NCBI GenBank assembly: GCA_001508595.1
Contig: LGHA01000082.1
Location: forward strand, 1 to 5,544
DNA length: 5,544 nt
Source of the DNA: Anaerolineaceae bacterium 46_22
GTDB lineage: Bacteria > Chloroflexota > Anaerolineae > Anaerolineales > Anaerolineaceae
Reading direction: 5' to 3'
Under the pieces are notes generated by a model. It ran no database searches, had not been told where the DNA came from, and was given only the letters and a program-made list of their open reading frames with translations. Below, piece after piece: positions 1-5,424 of the stretch. Both the position numbers and the translations under genes were made by a program. Every line of letters starts with the position of its first letter. The stretch's first letter is position 1.

Positions 1-146
1 GTCTCCCCTGAAAATAGGCCAACTAAACGAAAAAGACCTTGCTGATGCCCCACAAATATGCACAATTTCAGGTATTTTTTGGGATGAGGCATTCAAAAAA
101 GCATAAAATTGATACAGTACGCCCCACTTTCAAAGCAACTGCACCC

Positions 147-173
147 TTGTTTCAGTAGAGTCATTCATATAAT
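147..173 (+). promoter_or_regulatory. Putative sigma-70-type promoter of the secreted-protein gene
   Basis: A perfect TATAAT box lies at 168-173, with TTGTTT at 147-152 as a possible -35 box. The spacer is 15 nt, shorter than the usual 16-18, so the -10 is the stronger element. Transcription would start near 180, only a few bases before the GGAGG ribosome binding site at 184-188, giving a very short leader. The site is in the right place for the gene at 197, but this is pattern matching only. Confidence 0.45.
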
Positions 174-196
174 AAGATAAATTGGAGGATAAGATC

Positions 197-724
197 ATGA
201 AAAGGTCACTTGCATATCTCTCTAGCATTTTGATATTCATCATATTGTCTACCTTTATCGCAATTCCATCCTATTCTGTCCAGGCAAATGAAAGTAGGAC
301 GGAGGGAAATTATGTAGATATAACATTTTATTGTGGCCAGGGTGTTTGTGCGCCATTTGGTACAAACCACAAAGCAACATCAATTGTGTACTATTATTAT
401 GTTGCTGGAAATTTTCGCACTGTTTATCGACAGACTATTTCAGGTTCATTAACCCCAAAATCTTCAATCTGCGGTCAATATAAATGGCTTTTTAATCCAC
501 CTGCAACTTATACCCATGCAAATGGTACTACAACTATTGGTGGATGGTATAGAACTGGTGCTTCATGTGGTAGTGGCTCAACCTGTGATGGCTTTGCAAG
601 CGGAAATGGCTACTATCTTAACTGCAACGGGACGGGCTGTACCGGCAGGTTCAGAACGGCTTCATATTTTACTACCCGATGCATCCCAACATCTATAGGA
701 CATACACTAACTGATGGATTTTAA
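197..724 (+). CDS. Small secreted cysteine-rich protein of unknown function
   Basis: I do not recognise a family. The 175-residue product starts with a clear Sec signal peptide: K2/R3, a hydrophobic core at about residues 8-23, and a V-Q-A site that predicts cleavage after residue 30. The mature part of about 145 residues contains eight cysteines (46, 51, 92, 124, 130, 143, 148, 162). An even number in an exported protein suggests up to four disulfides. It is rich in Gly, Thr, Ser and Tyr, with a YYYY run at 65-68, and has no second membrane segment, lipobox or sorting motif, so a soluble, beta-rich extracellular protein is the simplest picture. ATG 197 is chosen over an in-frame TTG at 182 because GGAGG at 184-188 sits 8 nt before the ATG, and the TTG would overlap that ribosome binding site. 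The gene looks more AT-rich than the ruv operon. A toxin or bacteriocin-like role is possible but unsupported. Confidence 0.8.
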   Translation: MKRSLAYLSSILIFIILSTFIAIPSYSVQANESRTEGNYVDITFYCGQGVCAPFGTNHKATSIVYYYYVAGNFRTVYRQTISGSLTPKSSICGQYKWLFNPPATYTHANGTTTIGGWYRTGASCGSGSTCDGFASGNGYYLNCNGTGCTGRFRTASYFTTRCIPTSIGHTLTDGF

Positions 725-785
725 CAGGGTTTTAGATCATAAAATGGACTTAAAAATTTAGGACAATAAAGAAAGGAGTTAGACG

Positions 786-1832
786 ATGAAAAAGTTTCTA
801 TCCAAGTTTAGTAACAAAAAAGGGATCCTTAGCATTTTTATCATTGGCTTACTTCTGTTCGTATTTATTGGCAATGTTAGAGGAGAGACCCCGCTGGATG
901 GGATCCTCAAGCGTGTTTTTCCCAAGGGAGATGTCGTTATTGCGTGGGTAAACGGCGAACCAGTAGATTTGAACTCACTGGAAACAATGAAATCCATAGT
1001 GCTGACCAACCAGCCCTTGCTATCTGACCCACAAGCCTATCAAGAGGCAATGCAATTATTGATCCGGGATAAAGTATTGGCTGACGAGGCTAAAAATCGC
1101 GGTATTCAGGTGAGCAAAGAGGAAGCAGAGGCATATTGGGAACAAATGCAAACTTACGCTTCACAATCTCCGGAAATCTCGGCAATGTTGAAGAAACAGG
1201 AGGAGTCTTTCTCCGGTTCGAAGGCGCAATTGGAGAAAAAGATCATTACACTCTATCAGGAAAGTCTGGCAGTCCAAAAATTGACTGAACAGGTATTCCT
1301 TGAGGCGCCGCAGCCAACCGAGGAAGAAATACGTCTTGAACTGGTGAACAACCCTGTGCTCAACCAGCTCGTATTGATACCAATGGAGTTTTCTGATGCC
1401 GAAGAAGCCCAGACTGTGTTCAAAGAGCTGGAAGAACTCAAGTCCTATCAATCTGTCAGCGCTTTTGAAGAAACGTTCACTTCCTATGTACAAAAGCAAA
1501 CCAATCCACAGCCTGGTGATTTTCTGCACAAAGAGTTTTTCTATCAAGAGATAGGAGAGCTTTTAGATTACGCACAAAGCGCTGTGGATATCCCGGAAAA
1601 TTCGATCGAGATCTATGAAAGGGATGATCGAACAGCAGTGATTTACCTGGTGCTGCAATCTGTTCGATGGACTGAAGAGCAAGCGCAAGAACAGGTGCGT
1701 GATTTATTGTGGCAGGAAAAGCAGTCCGCGTATTTGCTTGCATTTGAAGATGATCTGATCAAGAATGCGAAAGTCGAATATATTCCTGAAGAATTACCTG
1801 AGGAAGCCCGCTTAGCCTTGACTGGCAAATAG
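786..1832 (+). CDS. Membrane-anchored SurA/PpiC-type peptidyl-prolyl isomerase-like protein
   Basis: The 348-residue protein has a basic N-terminus (KKFLSKFSNKK) and one hydrophobic segment at about residues 14-29, so it is likely anchored in the cytoplasmic membrane with the rest outside. There is no lipobox cysteine. Residues about 52-172 fit the SurA N-terminal chaperone domain: the AWVNGEPVDLNSLE start is typical, followed by long charged helices and an LLIRDKVLADEAKNRGI segment. Residues about 190-292 occupy the place of a parvulin domain (GDF at 244-246, then a hydrophobic strand at 284-290), but the family's usual GGdLG-type and histidine signatures are not evident. Isomerase activity is therefore doubtful and a chaperone or holdase role is at least as likely. 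GAAAGGAG at 771-778 lies 7 nt before the ATG. It is 61 nt downstream of the secreted-protein gene and could help fold exported proteins. A functional link to that neighbour is inference. Confidence 0.75.
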   Translation: MKKFLSKFSNKKGILSIFIIGLLLFVFIGNVRGETPLDGILKRVFPKGDVVIAWVNGEPVDLNSLETMKSIVLTNQPLLSDPQAYQEAMQLLIRDKVLADEAKNRGIQVSKEEAEAYWEQMQTYASQSPEISAMLKKQEESFSGSKAQLEKKIITLYQESLAVQKLTEQVFLEAPQPTEEEIRLELVNNPVLNQLVLIPMEFSDAEEAQTVFKELEELKSYQSVSAFEETFTSYVQKQTNPQPGDFLHKEFFYQEIGELLDYAQSAVDIPENSIEIYERDDRTAVIYLVLQSVRWTEEQAQEQVRDLLWQEKQSAYLLAFEDDLIKNAKVEYIPEELPEEARLALTGK

Positions 1833-1841
1833 AACAAGAGG

Positions 1842-1891
1842 CAGGGCTCTGACAAATCAGCCTGGATAGTGGGTTGACATGGGGGTTTTTT
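1842..1891 (+). terminator. Weak terminator-like structure after the SurA-like gene
   Basis: Ten nucleotides past the stop codon, CAGG plus CTGA (1842-1845, 1849-1852) pair with TCAG plus CCTG (1857-1864) around a CAAA loop, with a 3-nt bulge. A T6 run follows only at 1886-1891, after GGGGG. The T-tract is too far from the stem for a canonical Rho-independent terminator, so this is a low-confidence call for the end of the transcript. Confidence 0.22.
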
Positions 1892-1908
1892 GCAATTTTA
1901 CCTGCTTT

Positions 1909-2115
1909 CTAAAAGCAATTGTAAGGTGCGGACTTTTGGACCACACCATTTTTTGCTGCGTGCAACGGGATCAGGGATTTATTCCTGGCGTTGAGCTGCT
2001 GTCTTTGACGCTGTGCATTCAGATACTTTTGAATCGCTTGCAGCAGGACTTTGCCGGTTATTTTACCAGTTTGGACCAGCAAAGTCACACTTCTTTGAGA
2101 AAACTCTTCCTGCAT
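1909..2115 (-). CDS. Short ORF resembling the N-terminus of PcfB/DUF3801 proteins; possible remnant
   Basis: On the minus strand, 68 codons begin with MQEEFSQRSVTLLVQTGKIT and continue through a helix ending KYLNAQRQRQQ. From memory, this matches the start of PcfB/DUF3801 proteins of Gram-positive conjugative elements (MQEE, R-T/S-V-T-L, T-x-K-hydrophobic-T, then a helix ending in YLN and a basic stretch). Those proteins are usually roughly twice as long and continue into GKQTVKQL-like and ARKYGVD-like motifs. Here the reading departs after about residue 45 and stops at 68. The preferred start is the inner ATG at 2115. AAAGG lies 9 nt before it, whereas the same AAAGG directly abuts an alternative ATG at 2124. 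An A6 run (plus-strand T6 at 1949-1954) is a possible frameshift site. Shifting there adds only a few codons, to a stop at 1898-1900, so the gene is not restored. It could be a truncated relic, a small Chloroflexota protein of its own, or a chance ORF. The overlapping plus-strand ORF has no recognisable features. Confidence 0.45.
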   Translation of the reverse strand: MQEEFSQRSVTLLVQTGKITGKVLLQAIQKYLNAQRQRQQLNARNKSLIPLHAAKNGVVQKSAPYNCF

Positions 2116-2153
2116 GTTCACCATCCTTTAAACCATCAATTTCATGGCGGAAA

Positions 2154-2162
2154 TGGTATAAT
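2154..2162 (+). promoter_or_regulatory. Extended -10 promoter of the yebC-ruvC-trmH-ruvA operon
   Basis: TGGTATAAT matches the extended -10 consensus TGnTATAAT exactly. No good -35 box lies 17 nt upstream (the sequence there is CCATCA), which is normal for extended -10 promoters. Transcription would start near 2169, leaving a leader of about 50 nt that ends in AAGGAGAA (2203-2210), 7 nt before the yebC ATG. It is the only strong promoter-like site close upstream of the operon. Confidence 0.6.
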
Positions 2163-2217
2163 CTTTTTGTAGTTACAACCCCGTCATTAATTTTGGGATT
2201 TTAAGGAGAACGTTTCT

Positions 2218-2973
2218 ATGTCAGGACATTCGCATTGGGCGACAATTAAACGCAAAAAAGGGGCTGCGGACGCCAAAAAGGGTAAGATTTTTACACGAAT
2301 TGCACGCGAGATTGTGATCGCTGCACGAGAAGGCGGCGGTGATCCAAGCATGAATGTGCGTCTCGAGCTTGCCATCGATAAAGCTAAAGCAGCCAACATG
2401 CCCAAGGACAGCATCGATCGGGCGATCAAACGCGGCACTGGCGATGATAAAGAAGGCGTCGATTTTGAAGAAATTCTATACGAAGGGTATGCGGCGCACG
2501 GCGTAGCCCTGATGATCGAATGCGTCACCGAAAATCGAAACCGAACTGTTGCTGAACTTCGCCACACCCTCTCTAAAGCAGGCGGAAATATGGCTGACCC
2601 GGGTTCCGTTAGCTGGCAGTTTGACCGTGTGACTTATTTTGCGATCCCTGCGGATACTTACGATTTTGATACAATTTTTGAACTGGCAGTTGAGGCCGGC
2701 GCTGATGATATTGAGCAAGAAGATAATTTGATTGAGATTATTGGTAAACCCAGTAGTTACCAATCTATTGCAGATCACCTCAGCAAAGCCAATATCAAAC
2801 CAGAAGAATCCGGTATCCGTTTCTTACCAAAACAGGAGATCAGCCTGGACGTTGAAAATACTCTCAAGGTGATGAGGACCATTGAAGCCCTTGAAGAGCT
2901 CGATGACATCCAAAACATTTACTCAAATTTGGATATCACTGAAGAAGCAGTCCAGGCCATGGAAAACGAATAA
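2218..2973 (+). CDS. yebC: YebC/PmpR (TACO1) family protein
   Basis: The 251-residue product begins MSGHSHWATIKRKKGAADAK, the family's signature N-terminus, and continues with KIFTRIAREIVIAAREGGGDP and NVRLELAIDKAKAANMPKD, giving a full-length three-domain YebC. The middle domain shows YEGYAAHGVALMIECVTENRNRT (about residues 88-110), including the family's Y-E-G-Y and T-D/E-N-R-N-R-T motifs. Family members were first described as DNA-binding transcriptional regulators. More recent work on bacterial YebC and mitochondrial TACO1 supports a ribosome-associated role in translating polyproline stretches. The sequence cannot choose between the two roles. AAGGAGAA at 2203-2210 fixes the ATG. It is the first gene of the operon, and linkage to ruvC and ruvA is common across bacteria. 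Confidence 0.95.
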   Translation: MSGHSHWATIKRKKGAADAKKGKIFTRIAREIVIAAREGGGDPSMNVRLELAIDKAKAANMPKDSIDRAIKRGTGDDKEGVDFEEILYEGYAAHGVALMIECVTENRNRTVAELRHTLSKAGGNMADPGSVSWQFDRVTYFAIPADTYDFDTIFELAVEAGADDIEQEDNLIEIIGKPSSYQSIADHLSKANIKPEESGIRFLPKQEISLDVENTLKVMRTIEALEELDDIQNIYSNLDITEEAVQAMENE

Positions 2974-2980
2974 GCGAAGG

Positions 2981-3484
2981 ATGCTTGTTCTCGGCATTGA
3001 TCCCGGTATTGCCATCACAGGATATGGGCTGATCCAAACTGGTAATCCCAGTGATTACCAGTGTATCGATTACGGCGTCATCAGGACGGTGTCAGGTATT
3101 CCTGATTCCGATCGTCTGGCAATCCTCTACAAGGCGCTTAAAAGCCTCTTGCAGCAGTATGAGGTCCAGTCCAGCGCGGTTGAAAAACTGTTTTTTCAGA
3201 AGAATGTGAGAACAGCATTTTCAGTTGGGCAGGCGCGTGGTGTCACATTGCTCGCGCTTGCACAAAGCCAGGTGCCAATCAGTGAATATACGCCAAATGA
3301 AATCAAGCAAGCGGTCTGCGGATACGGCAGTGCAGGGAAAAGCCAGGTTCAACGGATGGTGCAAACGCTGCTCAACCTGGACGATCTGCCAAAACCCGAT
3401 GATGCTGCCGATGCATTGGCTGTGGCGATTTGCCATATCAACCACAAATCCTTTGAAAATTTCGTTGAAAGCGCAAAGTCATGA
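2981..3484 (+). CDS. ruvC: Crossover junction endodeoxyribonuclease RuvC
   Basis: RuvC is the nuclease that resolves Holliday junctions by paired nicks, working with the RuvAB motor. The 167-residue protein has the usual family length. The RNase H-like metal site is intact: D7 in LGIDPG, E68 in AVEKLFF, and D141/D144 in the DDAADALAVAICH segment. F71 and F72 follow E68 as expected, and GYGSAGKSQVQ (114-124) is the conserved G-x-A/G-x-K-x-Q-V region. ATG 2981 is set by homology, because the protein starts directly with the MLVLGIDPG strand and an upstream extension would lie wholly inside yebC in another frame. GAAGG directly abuts the ATG, too close for a good ribosome binding site. The gene also begins 7 nt after the yebC stop, so translation probably relies on ribosomes finishing yebC. 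The 3' end overlaps the methyltransferase gene by 4 nt. Confidence 0.95.
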   Translation: MLVLGIDPGIAITGYGLIQTGNPSDYQCIDYGVIRTVSGIPDSDRLAILYKALKSLLQQYEVQSSAVEKLFFQKNVRTAFSVGQARGVTLLALAQSQVPISEYTPNEIKQAVCGYGSAGKSQVQRMVQTLLNLDDLPKPDDAADALAVAICHINHKSFENFVESAKS

Positions 3485-4296
3485 CTCTGATCACCAGTTT
3501 TGCGAACCAAAACGTGAAGTTGATTCGCAAACTCGAGCATAAAAAGTACCGTCAGGAAACAGGTCAATTTTTTATTGAAGGCTTGCGCACGGTGGGAGAG
3601 GCAGTCCAAACCGGCGCCCCCATCGAAAGCCTCGTGATTGCACCCGAGCTCCTGGTCAGCGATTTTGGGCTTGGTTTGCTTGAAAATACCACGCTTCAAG
3701 GCGTTGACCGCTTCGAAGTCAGCGCTGAAATATATCAAAAAATTGCCCACAAACAGGGTCCCCAGGGGATTGGTGCGATTGTCAGGCAGCACTGGCAAAG
3801 CATCGATCAGATCCGCCCGGGACACGACGATTTTTGGGTGGCATTGGATTCCATCTCTGACCCGGGAAACCTTGGCACAATCTTGCGCACAGCGGATTCG
3901 GTTGGGTCTCGAGGTGTGATTTTACTCGGACAATCTACAGACCCCTATGGTCCCACCGCTGTCAAAGCGAGTATGGGGGCGATTTTCTCCCTTGATTTGA
4001 TGCAATCGGATTGGGATACCTTACAGGAATGGCGAGTGCAAAACCAGGTTTCCATGGTCGGCACTTCAGATAGTGCAAATACAGATTATCAAAACATCAA
4101 ATACGGGCGCCCCCTGATCCTGTTGATGGGCAGTGAACGCCATGGGCTTTCAGAAGAAATGCAATCCACTTGCGACCATATGGTTTTCATCCCCATGGCA
4201 GGCCGCAGCGATTCCCTCAACTTAGCCGTCGCAACAGCGGTTATGCTTTATGAAATTTACAACCAATCCCGAAAGCTGGATATAATAGACTCATGA
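3481..4296 (+). CDS. TrmH/SpoU-family RNA 2'-O-methyltransferase
   Basis: This 271-residue SPOUT enzyme is predicted to transfer a methyl group from S-adenosylmethionine to a ribose 2'-OH of rRNA or tRNA. Residues about 25-100 form the SpoU substrate-binding N-domain (QFFIEGLRTVGEAVQTG, then SAEIYQKIAHKQGPQGIGAI). The catalytic trefoil-knot domain follows with all three motifs. Motif 1 is DPGNLGTILRTAD (N130, R136), motif 2 is LLMGSERHGLS with E219 (about 214-224), and motif 3 is IPMAGRSDSLNLAVATAVMLYE (237-258). KASMGAIFS at 162-170 is also typical. The layout resembles the RlmB/MRM3-like subgroup, but the exact target base cannot be read from sequence. The start is an ATGA overlap with the ruvC stop and the gene ends with an ATGA overlap with ruvA, so its translation is probably coupled to both recombination genes. 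No ribosome binding site is obvious. Confidence 0.9.
   Translation: MTLITSFANQNVKLIRKLEHKKYRQETGQFFIEGLRTVGEAVQTGAPIESLVIAPELLVSDFGLGLLENTTLQGVDRFEVSAEIYQKIAHKQGPQGIGAIVRQHWQSIDQIRPGHDDFWVALDSISDPGNLGTILRTADSVGSRGVILLGQSTDPYGPTAVKASMGAIFSLDLMQSDWDTLQEWRVQNQVSMVGTSDSANTDYQNIKYGRPLILLMGSERHGLSEEMQSTCDHMVFIPMAGRSDSLNLAVATAVMLYEIYNQSRKLDIIDS
4256..4286 (+). promoter_or_regulatory. Possible internal, leaderless-type promoter for ruvA
   Basis: TATAAT at 4281-4286 lies inside the end of the methyltransferase gene, exactly 6 nt before the ruvA ATG at 4293. TTTACA at 4256-4261 is a 5/6 match to the -35 consensus, but the spacer is 19 nt. A start site about 7 nt after the -10 would fall on the A of the ruvA start codon, the geometry of leaderless promoters. 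The TATAAT also encodes part of the methyltransferase C-terminus (D-I-I-D-S), so chance is a real alternative. Confidence 0.3.
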
Positions 4297-4868
4297 TTGC
4301 ACTCATAACAGGCGAAATCAGCCATGTCCTCGATGGACAGGTCGTAATAAATGTGGGCGGTATAGGTTTGCTGCTTAACCTTACTGACGAAACCTGTTTG
4401 GGATGCCGTCCTGGAAACAAAAAGACCTTTCACACATATCTTGTTGTGCGGGAGGATAACCTTTCTTTATATGGCTTCGAAACCATGGAAGAACGAGATT
4501 TATTTATTCACCTGATCAGCGTTGCGGGTGTCGGGCCAAAAACAGGCCTGGCATCGCTGTCGACTCTGACCCCAGAAACAGTCCGGCGGGCAATCACCGG
4601 CGACCAACCCGAGATTTTCACCCGGGTTCCCGGCATCGGGAAGCGAACCGCGCAAAAGATCATCCTCGATTTACAGGGAAAAATTCAACCGCTGGAGCCC
4701 CTGGAAGCCGCATCAAATATGGACGAAGTGGATACCGAGGTGATGGAAGCCCTGACAGCCCTGGGATATTCGATTGTCGAAGCCCAAGCTGCCCTGCAGT
4801 CCCTGGGGAAGAATGAAGATTCCGACGCGGAAACCCGGCTGCGCAAAGCCCTGCAGTATTTTTCATAA
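4293..4868 (+). CDS. ruvA: Holliday junction branch migration protein RuvA
   Basis: RuvA forms tetramers that hold the four-way junction flat and load the RuvB motor; the complex then works with RuvC. The 191-residue protein has the normal length and all three domains. Domain I is an OB fold starting MIALITGEI, with VREDNLSLYGF at 52-62 carrying the acidic pin residues E54/D55. Domain II has two helix-hairpin-helix motifs, VAGVGPKTGLA (77-87) and VPGIGKRTAQKI (112-123). After an acidic linker (about 132-147), domain III, which contacts RuvB, is VMEALTALGYSIVEAQAALQSL (150-171). The start is an ATGA overlap with the preceding stop codon. There is no clear ribosome binding site, so translation is likely coupled unless the TATAAT just upstream gives a leaderless transcript. 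ruvB is not in the window. Confidence 0.95.
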   Translation: MIALITGEISHVLDGQVVINVGGIGLLLNLTDETCLGCRPGNKKTFHTYLVVREDNLSLYGFETMEERDLFIHLISVAGVGPKTGLASLSTLTPETVRRAITGDQPEIFTRVPGIGKRTAQKIILDLQGKIQPLEPLEAASNMDEVDTEVMEALTALGYSIVEAQAALQSLGKNEDSDAETRLRKALQYFS

Positions 4869-4905
4869 CAAAAATTTTTCTATGATGTGTAGGGCTACCT
4901 CGCAG

Positions 4906-4940
4906 GGGGCAGGCACTGCCCCTTTCCAAAAAAGGGCTTT
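4906..4940 (+). terminator. Two overlapping hairpins after ruvA, probable operon terminator
   Basis: GGGGCAG (4906-4912) pairs perfectly with CTGCCCC (4916-4922) around a GCA loop, followed by TTT. A second stem, CCCTTT (4920-4925) with AAAGGG (4931-4936), is followed by CTTT. The two overlap at 4920-4922, so they compete, much as alternative attenuator hairpins do. They lie 37 nt after the ruvA stop codon. The T-tracts are short, so termination may be weak. Confidence 0.45.
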
Positions 4941-5019
4941 CGACAAAACAATAGACCGTTTCTACTTAAGGTCTTAGAAAAAATAATCAACTCGCTAACA
5001 ACAAATATATTACACCTTC

Positions 5020-5126
5020 CGGAGTGCGGGTTTCAACCCGCTTTTGTGGATTTATATAAAACGATCATCAACCTATTTCACATTGTTTTCAATTACAAAA
5101 ATTTACGGACTAAAGACCGCACTCCG
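5020..5126. repeat. About 107-bp unit bounded by a perfect 10-bp inverted repeat
   Basis: CGGAGTGCGG at 5020-5029 is the exact reverse complement of CCGCACTCCG at 5117-5126. The left end continues into the GCGGGTTTCAACCCGC hairpin. The right end is preceded by CGGACTAAAGACC, which looks like a decayed GGACTAAAGTCC palindrome. The interior is AT-rich and non-coding. This structure suits a REP-like or MITE-like non-autonomous element. I see no clear target-site duplication in the flanks. Confidence 0.45.
5026..5045 (+). terminator. GC-rich hairpin with T-tract, terminator or palindromic repeat core
   Basis: GCGGGT (5026-5031) pairs with ACCCGC (5036-5041) around TTCA, followed by TTTT at 5042-5045. 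This is compact enough to act as a Rho-independent terminator for the ruv operon. The same bases also form one end of the 107-bp inverted-repeat unit, so it could equally be part of an interspersed palindromic element. Both may be true. Confidence 0.45.
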
Positions 5127-5212
5127 TCTTGTGAAAATTTTTTCCAAAATTTAAAATCCAATTCAAATTTTCGGTCGATCCCTTTTTAAGAAATATACAA
5201 ATGAAACTTAAT

Positions 5213-5232
5213 CGGTCTAAAGGCCTCACGCC
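5213..5232. repeat. Diverged direct copy of the right end of the 5020-5126 unit
   Basis: CGGTCTAAAGGCCTCACGCC at 5213-5232 matches CGGACTAAAGACCGCACTCC at 5106-5125 in the same orientation, with 16 of 20 bases identical. The shared core is CTAAAG flanked by GC-rich arms. It suggests a second, older insertion or a duplicated half of the same palindromic family. Confidence 0.35.
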
Positions 5233-5424
5233 ATCAATCAAAAAAATGTTACCTTTCCGAACTCGATTCAACGCCCAATTGAATGTTTCCAGCCAATTCT
5301 GCAAAATCACTATGATATTATTGTATTTTTGAATTAATTCTAATTTTTCTCCGTTTATCTTTTGGATTTTTTGCTTAACGGGTAAAATTTACGCGTTATC
5401 CAATATTTGAAATCGAGAGGTCCA

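Larger units (their letters stand above)
4869..5424. other. AT-rich intergenic region with palindromes, no credible gene
   Basis: This 556-nt stretch between ruvA and the kinase gene shows no convincing coding region. The longest open frame (minus strand, 5310-5110) has no recognisable motif and reads through a repeat. It is much more AT-rich than the operon but is punctuated by GC-rich hairpins at 4906-4936 and 5026-5041, a 10-bp inverted repeat (5020-5029 with 5117-5126), a related copy at 5213-5232, and a small palindrome ATTCAA/TTGAAT at 5266-5284. The kinase promoter should lie towards its right end. TAAAAT at 5383-5388 is a possible -10, but no good -35 accompanies it. Confidence 0.6.

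Noticed and set aside
7..72. Inverted repeat CCTGAAA (7-13) / TTTCAGG (66-72) as a possible insertion-sequence end.
   Set aside because: It is only 7 bp with a 52-nt separation, and there is no transposase or target duplication.
1..92. A minus-strand open frame starting at ATG 92 (MPHPKKYLKLC...) and running off the left edge.
   Set aside because: It has only 30 codons, no ribosome binding site and no motif I recognise. An open frame this short is expected by chance.
1874..1879. A perfect TTGACA as a -35 box on the plus strand.
   Set aside because: No -10-like hexamer lies 15-19 nt downstream, and no plus-strand gene begins nearby.
1879..2172. A 97-codon plus-strand ORF in the gap before yebC.
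   Set aside because: It has no ribosome binding site or recognisable motif, and lies opposite the minus-strand ORF with the PcfB-like N-terminus. It also runs through the yebC promoter.
2882..2980. A 33-codon N-terminal extension of RuvC.
   Set aside because: It lies entirely within yebC in another frame and precedes the canonical LGIDPG start of RuvC.
5110..5310. A 66-codon minus-strand ORF in the spacer after ruvA.
   Set aside because: It has no recognisable motif or convincing start site. Its 3' end is made of the palindromic repeat, and base composition is that of the spacer.
5362..5388. TTGGAT (5362-5367) and TAAAAT (5383-5388) as the kinase promoter.
   Set aside because: The -35 matches at only three positions with a 15-nt spacer. 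In such AT-rich sequence this arises easily by chance.
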